Below are positions 1-11,995 of a DNA stretch of 64,000 nucleotides, piece by piece. Origin of the DNA: Platerodrilus igneus (Eukaryota; Arthropoda; Insecta; Coleoptera; Lycidae). The number at the start of each line of letters is the position of its first letter. Within the stretch, counting starts at the first letter, position 1. The notes beneath the pieces are model-generated. The model was not told the origin of the DNA and did no database searches. It was given only the letters and a program-made list of their open reading frames with translations. The stretch spans positions 5,642,501 to 5,706,500 of the forward strand of contig JARFIW010000170.1 in assembly GCA_036346225.1 (NCBI GenBank), written 5' to 3'. Made by a program: the position numbers and the translations under genes.

Positions 1-1809
1 GGTGATCGAGTACATCCCATTGAATTTGTTGAAGAAGCGGTTGAGTTTCAGCAGCAAAGTGAGGACGGGCGGTGGCATGGATCAAACAACTTCAAAAGCC
101 CAAGGGCCTTTTCTTTGGATATCTCTTTGCAGATGTCATAAAATTTCGCAATAGGCGGCTGCATTTATCATAATCCCAAGCAGCATGAACATAAGTACAC
201 ACTTTTTTGGTCCCAAAATATGGTAGCCATAACTTTTCGGTTATTAAAAGTTTCTTCGATCTTTTTTGGTCTGTTTGACGAGTTTGTGTGCATCGATTGA
301 TGTGATTGTTGTTTTGTTTCAGTTATGTCATAACCTAACCTAGATCCCGCCTATCACAATTGATTTAAAAAAATCTTCTCCTTCAGCGTCATAACGAGTA
401 AGAAATGTCAAAGCTAAAGCTATTCAGTAGGTTTCGTGGTTGTCAGTCAACATCTTTGGGACCCAGTGAGCACAAAAGTAGCCTAAAGCCTAAGTAGCGT
501 TATTATACCTGGATCCAACTCATTTCCACTCGCTATTCAAATCTCTGCAACCACCTTTAGCATTTCTACCCTAATAATTGTCTCGACCAAGCTTAACCTT
601 CCATAATCACTACACTTGACGCATACTTGATTCAAACTTCTCAATTCGCTTACCCAAGTACCATCTTATCATTAGATCGTAGCGTGTAGTAACAGCACCT
701 TATATAAGCCAGCACCCATTTGTGCAAATCACACTTTTAATACATTACCGGTACGTTACTATCAGCGTTTTACACACTTTTAAATAGGATGTTGTATGAT
801 AATTCAACGAATAAGCGACAATCAGTAGAAAGTAAGAGCACGTAATAGTAAGTAAGTAAGAGATATCAGAGCTTTAATACCTCCCCCAGTGTATTTATAT
901 GCTTTTGTAGACCCCTCACGGACCCTATTTATTTCTTAAAACCCGATTTTCCAAATTTTGTTCGTATCGAACTTCTACGTCCGAAAATTCCAAGTTTACC
1001 GTGCTGTTACATTGAAATTCGCTCAACAACATCTAACCGACGCGAGCTTCTCAAAACTTCTAACCTTCCACCAATTATATTGCTTTCCCCCGTTTTTAAC
1101 GCCCAACCCCTAGCTACCTTTCTTCGTTTCACCCATATTTACTGTCTCTTTTAGAATCCCACTCAAGCTACAGAAAATCGATATTGTGGATGGCCTCTAA
1201 AGCTACTACGTATTTTAAACGAGTATTTTAACCAACGTTTTATGATACGTGTTCTCTATCTGTTTTACATTCTAGATATTTCATTTCACTTTGTCTTCAA
1301 AGCATTTGTTATTTTAGAAGCTTGTCGCATCGACCGTTACAAACAATTCTACAGAATTCCGTCCCAACGTATATTTCAGTTTTTTGAACTTGACATTTAA
1401 CTATCAGGTGTTTCTTTGAAGTAAACTATCCGTTTAAATTTATAATTCCGAGTTTTAGCACTTCTTAGGATTTGTATAACGAACGTTTATTTTAGTTAAA
1501 TAGAAGTATGCGTTTAAATTATTGATTTGCTATACTCAAAAGCTCCGTTTCTTATCCGATGCGCTTGATTTGAAATATTAGAACTAATTATGCGTATCCT
1601 TGAGTTTCATGTACTCTAAAGCTTCTAATCGTTATGCAATTTTAACATTCCAATTTAGAAATACAAAAATATCTTATTATCCGTTCGTTTTTCAATATCT
1701 AAACTGATTAATTTGGCGCGTAACTAAATTGTTCCTATTTCCTATATACACAGTCGTTAAAAATTTATTATCTAGACCTATATATCCTTCTTAACCTATA
1801 ATTTCCACG

Positions 1810-1811
<2 letters not shown>
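1..1811. other. AT-rich DNA without a recognisable gene
   Basis: Both strands are broken by frequent stops and I recognise no protein motif, RNA gene or repeat boundary here. Near 330-345 there is an AACCTAAC-type string of a kind common in insect intergenic DNA. That is weak circumstantial evidence only. Confidence 0.5.

Positions 1812-1812
<1 letters not shown>

Positions 1813-1852
<40 letters not shown>
1813..1852. repeat. (AT)n microsatellite
   Basis: About 20 uninterrupted AT dinucleotides. It lies shortly upstream of a member of dispersed family B. Confidence 0.95.
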
Positions 1853-1854
<2 letters not shown>

Positions 1855-1929
1855 CATATGTAGCAAATACATATTTCTAATACCGCAAAGGGTAAAAAAA
1901 AACATTATTTATGTTCTAAAATTAGTCAA

Positions 1930-2440
1930 TTTAGCTAAAGATACAGTTCACGTAATTGTGTCAGTTTGTTTTCATAAATGATTGAGGCATCCCTTCTAAT
2001 ACTCAGCATACTACAGCAGCAAACTTCCCTCATATGTTTTCATCGACCGCTAAATAAAATTACACGGGCGGATACTTATATAATACACAAAGATCATAAA
2101 AAAATTTACAGCGTTTTCATTTCGGCGCTGGAAAATTCTTTGAGCTTTATACCTCGCAAGTGATGTGTATTACGGCTAAATTTATATTATACCGGCAGAC
2201 TTTTAAATTCATAGAGTGTTCTCGGCATATAATAAAATATTTATAAACATGGCTCTGTGTAAAATTTGTTGACGCCATGGTGCATGCAAGAGCATCGGAG
2301 GTCATGATTTTCACATAGCAAAAACAGTTATTTATTGTACAAGTACAAAAAAAGCGTACGTGTTTTGAAAACGAAATATGACGGTCTCGACAGACAACAT
2401 GCGGAATGCTTAAATTTGTTTTTATAATGAATTGCATGTA
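1930..2440 (+). repeat. Dispersed repeat family B, diverged copy
   Basis: By eye this segment follows the same order of landmarks as 7200-7660, 14325-14790 and 30360-30850. They are a TAAATAAAATTA-like start, a stretch close to GTTTTCATTTC followed by CGC..GAAA, then an ACTTT..C block and a GTGCATG/GTGCGGAC-like stretch. The copies are far from identical, so this is an old interspersed repeat. No coding capacity is evident. The short frames at 1978-2163 (+) and 2147-2437 (-) fall inside it and look incidental. Confidence 0.5.
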
Positions 2441-2607
2441 ATTTTATATAGAATTGCCTAAAGTAGCATATAAAAATTTGTTTTATTAGTATTAATTGGT
2501 TTGGCTAAACACTACAGTACGAGAATTACGGTAAAATTCAGGAAATCTAGTACACCATATACTATCAATTTTCTACAATTATCATATTTGAAAAATTTCA
2601 AATTTTT

Positions 2608-2644
2608 AAATAAATAAATAAATAAATTTAAATAAATAAATAAG
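2608..2644. repeat. (TAAA)n microsatellite
   Basis: Tandem TAAA units, slightly interrupted by one TTTAAA. Confidence 0.9.
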
Positions 2645-2715
2645 TTGGAAATTCGATTTCAAACTAAAGAATCTGCTAAAAGAAAATGTAAGGCTTCGGG
2701 CATGATTCAAATTTT

Positions 2716-2775
2716 GGATAGCGCGTTCAAGTGCAAATGGGAATGTTACAGGTTCGAGTCCTGTCCAATATTTTA
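2716..2775 (+). pseudogene. tRNA-like fragment with perfect T arm
   Basis: A T stem-loop of the form ACAGG-TTCGAGT-CCTGT includes a consensus RNA polymerase III B box. It is closed by an acceptor-like pairing (ATTTTGG with CCAATAT, one mismatch), and T-rich runs that could terminate polymerase III follow. Only about 30 bases separate acceptor and T arm, too few for normal D and anticodon arms. I therefore read it as a truncated tRNA pseudogene or SINE head, not a working tRNA. Confidence 0.4.
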
Positions 2776-4399
2776 TATTTTCTTTCTTTCAGTTACTAAC
2801 TCAATTTGAAGTGGTTATTAAGGTATTACATAAAAATTTAAATTATAATTTCATCTGATTAACGAATATCGTAATGTTAATCAACTTTAGTGATGAACGA
2901 GACACGAGACCTGTCGCGGTCTCGAATCGAGCCCGAGGCCACAATTTTTTAATCGAGACCGAAACGAAGCTTACCTGCTAATTCGCTGGATCCAAAGGCA
3001 GTCTTTACTCGTCTTCAGGAGGTCAGGGTCGCGTGGGCGTAGTTCCTTCTGTTTCTGCATATTCTGGCGATGAAGGGAGTGCATCTACACTTTTATACAA
3101 CACGGGATGTTTTTTTAGGTAATTAAGGAAAGGTACAAGGATATGATACATGGTGTGAAGTCAAGTCCCTTGTTATAGAATGAATCCTTCCCACGAACCA
3201 GTAGGTATCCCCGCCATACAATGTTTCTCATGACTAACCGCCTAACCACACATTCCTTTCCCTGAAAAATGCGTGCTTGCGCGGAATACATGCAATAAAT
3301 TAACGGGTTATTGTCCTCTGGTTCGTTAGAAACTATAGTCGTAAAACTTTACAGGTAAGCACTTAATCAAATTTTATTCGCGTGGTACCAAATTAACGCT
3401 TTTCCTGAAAAAAAAAATCACAAGCGTCTGATAATAATTGGAAATCTGATATATCCCTCTGCTATATTCAACTGCTCTGCTATATTCCAAAAATGCAATT
3501 ATCGATGTATTCACTTAATATAATATTCTCCATTTTGAGTCAGGTGTGACTTTATATACTACCAAATTATTTAAATTTATAAGTGTCGTCGGACTTCCCA
3601 AAACTGTACTCTTTAAATTAACTTGTTAAGGTTCTACTAATCCTGACTTTAAACTTAATTTGTCCTCAAAATCTTTTAGACTATGGTCCATTTCCTCTAA
3701 ACTATACACTCTATTTTCAATATCTGTATCCCAAATCAGATGTTCATCTTTCTTTAATTTTCCCTTTCCATAACTTTAAAAATACTTTTCTTTTCCTTTT
3801 AATAATTCTCACTTAATTTATCTCAATTTGTTTGCAACTGATTCCTATATTCCTCAAAATTTTCTTTATTCGGTAAGATACGTTATAATCTGAAATAACA
3901 ATAAGAAGTTTTTGACTTAAATTTTCATAATTAATTAACATAATTAATTAACCCGATTTAAACTTGCAATATTTTCCTAATTTGACATAATGGAGTTTTT
4001 ATTGGTGTGACATTATCCGTGAAATCAAATGGATATTCAAAATCGTCATCTATCTTTGTCAGAGATTTAATTGCTTTCAAAATTTTCCTTAATACCGCGA
4101 CAGTCAAATTTCCCGTTGGTTGTTTCGAACGTTTAATTCATAAATTAGTTCAGTCTTCAACAAATGATCTACGAGTAAAGTCCATTTCAAGCTGTAATTC
4201 TTGTCTTTTCCTCTTTTGTCATAACCAGTTAAATTTTGTCCTAAACCGCTTCAAAATAAATGTTATAATAAAAACTATCCTTTAAAAACTAAATTGTATC
4301 ACTTTTAAAAAGAGTAGTTTCAAAATCAAGAAAATACAAGAAAAGCTTGTTCTTTGAGCACAAAATCTATTTAACAAGTAAAAAACAAAAATTGGACCT

Positions 4400-4890
4400 A
4401 CACGTTGGGTGTCAAAATTCTGTTACCTGCTGAATTTACATTGCATTGCATACTTATTTTTACTCTATAAAACCTAAGTGACGCAACAGTTAATTGTTCA
4501 CCGACTACCTATCAGTGGTGCGGAGTGAGTTCTATGAAAGCAAATGTACTGCTCTTAGGGCTACACAAGTTATAAGAGTTCTACTAAATACCCGTTCGCT
4601 TACTTTGAAAGGTTTTAAACTCTTTTGTCTATGTTTTACCTTTGAGCGTCAACCCACGTGAAAAAAACTAACACAAATAAAGCCTAGCTGGAAGATGGGT
4701 CTTCCGAGAGAACGCTCAGTAGTTATCAGAGCTGCTGGAGGTTGATGGAGTATCACTTACACATTATCACCTCCTTCTACTAATTTACTATAAGCAAAAA
4801 TAAAACTCCACGTCTTGAATACCTAACCTACATTTTAACACATGACTATAGCAGTGAATAACAACAAGGAAAAACTATGATATACTCCTG
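4400..4890 (+). repeat. Dispersed repeat family D (unit 1)
   Basis: The same segment recurs in units 2 and 3, and an independent diverged relative lies at 41050-41440. Shared landmarks are a GGGTSTTCYGRGAGA-like stretch, GCTG.AG.TTGA.G.TGATGGA, CTCCACRTCT and ACCTAACCTA. No open frame is conserved between the relatives. The family is unidentified. Confidence 0.55.
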
Positions 4891-5734
4891 ATTGGCTTAA
4901 AACAATCGAGGCTATATGGTAATTATTATAACTTATTTAATCGATTCCCTTATGATCAAGGGAAATCGACAGTCTTCCGACTAAGCAAGGGGTATATTCC
5001 TCGGGTAGACGAATTAAAATCATAACAGCATATTATTCTGGACCATTTTAGGGAACCATTTTCATCAATTTGTTGTGCAATCCATTGAAGTAAATCGAAA
5101 CAGAATCAATTCATAAAACGAGCTATACAATGTGCATCATTTTTGACTCTTCTTTAACCTATCCCAAGGTGAAATTATTTAACGGTAAACTGTGAAATTA
5201 AACATGATATCTGAACTCGTAGGTTCGTAACCTTATAAATTGTGAATTAGTGAAATTAAAAATTGGTAAACGTGTGAGTTATGGTTATCAGTATAGGCGA
5301 GGGTGAGCGCTATAATAAAATCATTTAGTCTACCTTAATTATTATTTAACTTGCTTACCGTTATCAGAAACAAACAAAAGTCAAGTGCAATCAGCACTTG
5401 ATTACGCTGCCACGTTTATGGCAACGCGTAGATTGCTAACTCGGACCTTATTAATCTCCATGATGCTTCTAACTGCAGCGAGTGGTCGAGCCAGACTGAC
5501 TCTTCTGTTGACGGGATGCGCACAAGGCACAAAGATCGTCTGACATTGAAAATGCAATTCAAATGACCAACGTTTACGAACAGAGCATAGCCTATACTAA
5601 TATTATTAATTAATGTATGCCTCGTGATTAGGCTATACGGTACTGATCTGATTTGAATAAACTGTGCGGTGTATTTTATAATTAAATTTATAAGCTTTTA
5701 TAACCGTCAAAAAAATTGTTACAGGCTAAACTTA

Positions 5735-6639
5735 CGAGAGTAGATTGAAAAGTGATGCACACATGCTTGTAGAACACGAACAACATAACCTACAGAAGAG
5801 CGCATGGTGATATTCAGAAGTTACAATCCCTCTCTATACGCATGCTCATTTTGAAAGCGTTGCGTTCACCAATTCGTTTGAGTAACAAAGGTATGAATTT
5901 CTAGTACTATGTTAACGCGAGTTAAACAGCGCTGTTATCAAATTTTTAACTGTTGAAAATATGACGACTACTAAGATACATCACCGTTAAAAGGTTTTTT
6001 ATGATAATGATGCTATTGATAGATCTCCTGTAAATCAATAGGTATTAAAATTTCGTAGTTGCAAACCTAGAAAAAGCATAATTGTTCATGAAACACGCAG
6101 CGGACGTCCGATCACTGTCACAGACGATAAACACCGCCAACTCCTCAACGGTTTGATTAAAAAACATTCTACATCTCCGACGTCAAGCTTGTCGAGCTAG
6201 TGGTAGCCTGACGCCAATAATCTTGCAACGTTATAATGCTTGTTCACACACCTCTGGCGCAACCAAAGAGGCACTGCGAAACCTGAAGCTTGAACCGATT
6301 CCCCGCCCTCCTTACTCTCTCGATCCCGCGCCTTGCGATTTTTTATTTTCTTCTTACTCAAGATAGACCTCGAGGGTAATCATTACACTTCGGACGATGA
6401 GGTGAAGGCAGCAATCGCGTCCAGAATTCGAGAGAAGTCGAAATAATTCTTCAGTAACAGGATAAAAAAACTTGTTTCACGTTGGAAGAAATGTGTTAGG
6501 CTTAACGGTGACTATGTTGAAAACAAATGTAAGATTTTAAACCTTAAGAATTGTAACTTGATTTAATTTCTGCAGGATCTTGCTATTTGTTTTTGTTCGT
6601 GTTCTACAAGCATGTGAATCACTTTTCGGCCTACCCTCG
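5735..6639 (+). mobile_element. Internally deleted mariner element (unit 1)
   Basis: Terminal inverted repeats of roughly 50 bases flank the 905-base element. The left end reads CGAGAGTAGATTGAAAAGTG; the reverse complement of the right end reads CGAGGGTAGGCCGAAAAGTG, and both run on through CACATGCTTGTAGAACACG. TA dinucleotides at 5733-5734 and 6640-6641 are the expected target duplication of the Tc1/mariner superfamily. The interior keeps only N- and C-terminal pieces of transposase. A full mariner is about 1.3 kb, so this copy lost its central catalytic part and could only have moved with transposase supplied in trans. Confidence 0.88.
6084..6446 (+). pseudogene. Mariner transposase remnant (unit 1)
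   Basis: Two recognisable pieces of mariner transposase remain. From 6084 a frame contains RSGRPITVTDD, the conserved linker after the first helix-turn-helix. At 6310-6342 a frame reads PYSLDPAPCDF, the family's C-terminal motif around the last catalytic aspartate (usually YSPDLAPSDY). After a frameshift, 6369-6446 reads LEGNHYTSDDEVKAAI and ends at a natural stop. The region between, with the first two catalytic aspartates, is missing. The protein would have bound the terminal repeats and cut and pasted the element; this copy cannot. Confidence 0.85.
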
Positions 6640-7199
6640 TAATACTATCAATGATAGAAATTCGACAAATTTAATTTCTACGTGCTATTATGCGAAAACA
6701 ATTGTGAGCTCTTTATGGGAAGTCGGTAAGTACAATACGCTTTAAATAAGAGTACACCAACGTTACTAGGTCTTCTTAATAATAATAAATAACGTTTAAC
6801 TTTTATCAACATTTCTATGAATGTACTAGAGAACCAACAAATCTAGCCCAATGTAGTACCTACTTCAATACTTACAGATCGAATATTTTTGTTATCTTAT
6901 TAGGTGCACAGGTACAGTACAGCAATTTTCAGTGCGGGTAATACCTAAGAAAAACCTATCAAACCGGATGTTCGGTTTTATCCCCAGTAGAAGAATTTCA
7001 TGCATAACAAAATCATATCTTTATGAAATTAAGCTTTATAATCGATGAAAATTCTTATTTTAGATGATACCAATTTTATGAAATGCACTAAAACGTGAGA
7101 AATAAATAATATACTTACGATAACTGCCGTAATTCATAAAATAAAAAAATTAGTCATCTGAATTAAAAAAGCAACATTTCAAACTCAATTTTATTACCA

Positions 7200-7660
7200 A
7201 ATAATTACTATTTGCCTCGAAACTGTGACAATACATGCCTGTTATACACATTCGTATAGTAACATAGCCAAAATATTTCAAGTATAATCGGCACGTTTTA
7301 TGTTGTTGCTACGATACCCTTAAATAAAATTATGTTGGAAAATATATAAGGATCGTAAAAAGCTTTTACAACGTTTTCATTTCCGCCTTGAAAGAATCGT
7401 TCAACTTTAGTACACCTTCTAACTTTGCATTAGAGTTGAATTTATAATGTAGATTAAAGTATCTATCACTGATAAAATTTATGCCCAAATTAGAACAAAA
7501 ACCCTAATCTAAAAACATTTCAATTTAAAATTTAGCACAATCAAAAGGAAGTATATTACAATGTCAGGCAGCCATGCATGATGTGCGGACGTTTTCAGGG
7601 TTCGCATACTTTATTCTTGCAGTTTATTCTGAATTTAAATTTCAGATATGCCCAAACAAT
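7200..7660 (+). repeat. Dispersed repeat family B (unit 1)
   Basis: This is the reference copy of family B; relatives lie at 1930-2440 and 30360-30850 and a tandem-unit copy at 14325-14790. It includes ATAAAATTATGTTGGAAAATA and a GTTTTCATTTCCGCCTTGAAA stretch (shown in part). The reverse strand of the unit-2 copy happens to have a 79-residue open frame, which is not conserved and probably not coding. Confidence 0.5.
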
Positions 7661-9157
7661 TCGACAATAAACTTTAGAACAAGAAAAGTTAATTGAATTT
7701 TTATGTTTAGTTAAAATACACAGTTCACTAGGGGATGAATTAAATTTTTATCTTAGTGACGTTACTGGTTATTAATTAGAGCCTTTCCTTTATGCTTGAA
7801 GGAAAAAGACAAGCTTATTAGGACAGCATCCTAATGGAAGTCTCTTACCTCCAATTTATGAAGCAAAGCGTGTCCGCGTAAGTACAGTATTTGATTCCTA
7901 CTCCAGAATGTTTAGGTACAAACAGGCGTAGCACAGGGTGTTACGCAATTAAAAAGAAGACTGTAGTTTTATTTAATTATGCTACGAAAAGACAAATCTT
8001 ACCTAAAGAGGCGGAATTCTCATAATTAACACCGACATTTGCCGCAAATTGTTGATTATTTTGCTTCATCTTCAATAGACATCAGTTGATGCAGAATAGG
8101 GGGAACATTCACCTTAACACTGCTCCAGCTCTGGTATTTTTATCCATGATTCCTGGTCAGCTTTTTATGTTATAATATTCGACTCCCGTGCATAGTCAAA
8201 GTTCAGCGCAGACTTTTCTAGAAATTGCAGTATTTTGGGAATGTGTAACCTGGAACCACTCTCACAATTCCTGAATACAACAAACAGCTTCCAGAAGGTT
8301 TCTTCCATATTATTTCAACTTCCCGGATGTTTCTCGGATATTATTACATCCGGCTTACTCCAAAACCTTTTTGAGAATTTTTAGATTGAGATCACTCCTA
8401 ATGTTATACAGCCCTTCCTTACACTGGACTAGCACATTAATTACGCAATCATTTTTTCTTTAGGAGACTATATTGAATATCCCATTTTAATGCGCTCGAT
8501 CTCATACACAATTTTTCCCAGCAAAAGTAACACTTTTTAAATAGATATAAACTAAGTTCTAATGTATGTTCTTTGAAACTTCATAACTATCCTCATTCTT
8601 AATTAAACAACTAATTATTCAGTAGCTGACTTGCTACATACAATTTTTATACCAAGGAATTTGTGGGTTCTCGCGATTTGTCTAAGGACTCTTGCAAGCT
8701 AATTCAAGATTTCCTCTGGAATAGCTACGTTGTGGTTGTGGTAGAAAATGCGGATGTGAGTAAGTAAATATACAGTTGATAGATAATACCTTCACCCATC
8801 TGTCCTAAGCAATCGGTAAGCGGACAATGTTTAACAATTCCGCCCTGCTTCGGATGGTCGACTCTACTTAGATTCCTGGTAAGTAAAAACAGTCACTGAG
8901 AAAGATAGAAAAGAGACACAAAGGAAGATACCATCAATGAGAACAATGCTGTACGAAGTGCAGCGTACAATGTTCGTGTCTTTTGAGGGTAGGTAAATTT
9001 GATAATTTGCAGTTAAAACTGGATAGTTTGAACCTAGATTTTATACGTTTTAGTTGAGCGAAAGGGGGGATTTGTCAGATAATGGGCATACAGCAAAAAG
9101 GGTAAGAAGTGTTCAACAAGTTAATGAGAAGAATTTAATACCACATCTAAAGGTCCA
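7661..9157. other. Unassigned part of the tandem unit
   Basis: This stretch repeats in unit 2 (about 14791-16284) but is absent from unit 3. I recognise no protein family. Around 8090-8350 the minus strand has a few protein-like stretches interrupted by stops, but no motif I can name. A TA-rich, gene-free repeat or an old unidentified element are both possible. Confidence 0.35.
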
Positions 9158-9422
9158 GCGGTTGCTCGGGTGTGGTGACTTCGTGGATCACATAGATTCG
9201 GATATAGTTGCTGATCCCAAGCTCCCGGGTTCCATTTCCGACACGGATCGCTTGAAAAATGTTAAGCTAGCGCTTTTCACAAAAATACACCCTTGTTCAA
9301 ATGAGAGATCCATTACCTTACTTGGAATTGCAAGGGTTCGATAAAATTCAAAATTTCCAGGTAAAGCAACTCGTTTCCTGGCCAAATAAGCGCCTTCAGG
9401 TAGATAATTGGAAAGTCAAATG
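9158..9422 (+). mobile_element. Decayed tRNA-derived SINE (unit 1)
   Basis: The body matches the better preserved SINEs at 56303-56600 and 59049-59345. Shared pieces are CTTGAAAAATGTTA, CACAAAAATACACCCT, CCTTACTTGGAATTGCAAGG, TTTCCAGGTAAA and TTTCCTGGCCAA. The tRNA-like head is heavily mutated, with a B box degraded to GGTTCCATTTC. A 96-residue open frame on the plus strand and a 65-residue one on the minus strand overlap it and are accidental. Confidence 0.75.
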
Positions 9423-9780
9423 TAGGGGGAAGCTCAGGTACACACTCCACACCCCATCATTATTACAAGAAAATTGAACGAACGTATGATAAAATTCAAT
9501 AGGTTATTCGGGACGTTAGAAAGGGAGAGTGACTGTTAGCTATAGGAAATTTTACTGCAGTTACGATCAAGATAGAGCGAGACAAAAATATGTGGTTTAG
9601 GTATAGAAATGAGAGATAGAAGAAGTAACTCATAAAGATCTGTATAAGAAGTGAATTAATTGTAGCAAATACAATGTATAAAAATCTCAAACGTAGAAAT
9701 GCATGAACAATGACAATACCTGGGTATATAGGTAAGATTCAGACAGGCTATATATCAGTTAAGAGATGACTCAAATCAGG

Positions 9781-10411
9781 TTTATCATTATCATTAGGTC
9801 TTCAGTCCTAGAACTGGCTGGACACGTATTTCCATTGTTTTCTGTTCTGAGCCGTCTTAAACATTTCCGTGAAATTTCTACAGTTTATATCTTTCAATAT
9901 CTGTGTGCAAATTTAATCTAGTTCTACCTCTACCTCTCTTTTTCCCATGCTCTGTTTCTAATATATATCCCGCACTATTCTCTCATGTTTTAGAACGTGT
10001 CTCATCATAGTTCTACTACTTATTAATCTTTTCCACATATTTTTCCGTCTCCTGCCATTTCTAATACCTCTTTGTTTATAACTTTGTATGTCCGTGATGT
10101 CTTCATCATCCGTCTGGAACATCACATTTCAAAGATTTCAAACTTCTTCCTGTCTGCTTCACCTACCGTTCATGTTTCACAGTCGCACAGTGCTGTGCTC
10201 CACAGATATGCATTCAGCAGTCTTTTCCCTGTTTCCATGATTGTTGTCTTCGAACATAGTGGTTGCCTTTTCTTGTTAAATGCAGTACGGCCTTGTGCTA
10301 GTGTTTTTTTATATCATTTGCACTTTTCATATCTTGCGTTATTTGGCTTCCTAGGTAGCCGAAATCCTTAACCTCTTGTAAATTCTCGTTCCCCATTTTT
10401 TTACAATTCTT
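9781..10411 (-). pseudogene. LINE 3' end, truncated by the duplication junction (unit 1)
   Basis: Read on the minus strand, broken frames show the C-terminal part of an RTE-type reverse transcriptase: FGYLGSQITQDM, then AQGRTAFNKKRQPLCSK, then KRLLNAYLWSTALCD. This is the region downstream of the catalytic domain that typically reads YLGS.IT followed by AFNKKR.LL.SK. The element ends at 9781 with a TGATAA-like simple tail, as is usual for this clade. At 10411 the LINE stops abruptly and the next tandem unit begins, so the duplication breakpoint is inside the LINE. Confidence 0.8.
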
Positions 10412-11509
10412 TTAACGGGTTATTGTCCTCTGGTTCGTTAGAAACTATAGTCGTAAAACTTTACAGGTAAGCACTTAATCAAATTTTATTCGCGTGGTAC
10501 CAAATTAACGCTTTTCCTGAAAAAAAAAATCACAAGCGTCTGATAATAATTGGAAATCTGATATATCCCTCTGCTATATTCAACTGCTCTGCTATATTCC
10601 AAAAATGCAATTATCGATGTATTCACTTAATATAATATTCTCCATTTTGAGTCAGGTGTGACTTTATATACTACCAAATTATTTAAATTTATAAGTGTCG
10701 TCGGACTTCCCAAAACTGTACTCTTTAAATTAACTTGTTAAGGTTCTACTAATCCTGACTTTAAACTTAATTTGTCCTCAAAATCTTTTAGACTATGGTC
10801 CATTTCCTCTAAACTATACACTCTATTTTCAATATCTGTATCCCAAATCAGATGTTCATCTTTCTTTAATTTTCCCCTTTCCATAACTTTAAAAATACTT
10901 TTCTTTTCCTTTTAATAATTCTCACTTAATTTATCTCAATTTGTTTGCAACTGATTCCTATATTCCTCAAAATTTTCTTTATTCGGTAAGATACGTTATA
11001 ATCTGAAATAACAATAAGAAGTTTTGACTTAAATTTTCATAATTAATTAACATAATTAATTAACCCGATTTAAACTTGCAATATTTTCCCTAATTTGACA
11101 TAATGGAGTTTTTATTGGTGTGACATTATCCGTGAAATCAAATGGATATTCAAAATCGTCATCTATCTTTGTCAGAGATTTAATTGCTTTCGCAAAATTT
11201 TCCTTAATACCGCGACAGTCAAATTTCCCGTTGGTTGTTTCGAATGTTTAATTCATACATTAGTTCCGTCTTTAACAAACGATCTACGAGTAAAGTCCAT
11301 TTCAAGCTGTAATTCTTGTCTTTTTCCTCTTTTGTCATAACCAGTTAAATTTTGTCCTAAACCGCTTCAAAATAAATGTTATAATAAAAACTATCCTTTA
11401 AAAAACTAAATTGTATCACTTTTAAAAAAAGAGTAGTTTCAAAAATCAAGAAAATACAAGAAAAAGCTTGTTCTTTGAGCACAAAAATCTATTTAACAAG
11501 TAAAAAAAA

Positions 11510-11995
11510 CAAAAATTGGACCTACACGTTGGGTGTCAAAATTCTGTTACCTGCTGAATTTACATTGCATTGCATACTTATTTTTACTCTATAAAAACCT
11601 AAGTGACGCAACAGTTAATTGTTCACCGACTACCTATCAGTGGTGCGGAGTGAGTTCTATGAAAGCAAATGTACTGCTCTTAGGGCTACACAAGTTATAA
11701 GAGTTCTACTAAATACCCGTTCGCTTACTTTGAAAGGTTTTTAAACTCTTTTGTCTATGTTTTACCTTTGAGCGTCAACCCACGTGAAAAAAACTAACAC
11801 AAATAAAGCCTAGCTGGAAGATGGGTCTTCCGAGAGAACGCTCAGTAGTTATCAGAGCTGCTGGAGGTTGATGGAGTATCACTTACACATTATCACCTCC
11901 TTCTACTAATTTACTATAAGCAAAAATAAAAACTCCACGTCTTGAATACCTAACCTACATTTTAACACATGACTATAGCAGTGAATAACAACAAG
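11510..11995 (+). repeat. Dispersed repeat family D (unit 2)
   Basis: Tandem-unit counterpart of 4400-4890, differing only at homopolymers. Confidence 0.55.

Larger units (their letters stand above)
3300..10411 (+). repeat. 7.1-kb tandem unit, copy 1
   Basis: This 7112-base unit is followed immediately by a near-identical 7124-base copy at 10412, and a third, interrupted copy starts at 17536. Each begins with TTAACGGGTTATTG and ends inside a minus-strand LINE. In order it contains repeat D, a deleted mariner, repeat B, a decayed SINE and the LINE 3' end. Most differences between copies are one- or two-base changes in homopolymer length. Copy 1 also has a cluster of real substitutions near 4075-4170 that sets it apart from copies 2 and 3. 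A recent segmental tandem duplication or an assembly duplication would both fit. Confidence 0.95.

Noticed and set aside
9054..9344. 96-residue open frame with a near copy at 16199
   Set aside because: It runs through a decayed SINE, and its start differs between copies because of a homopolymer change. The minus-strand 65-residue frame over the same place is equally accidental.
10072..10371. 99-residue open frame seen three times (also at 17195 and 23770)
   Set aside because: It is exactly antisense to the conserved C-terminal reverse-transcriptase region of the minus-strand LINE, and its conservation only reflects the tandem duplication.
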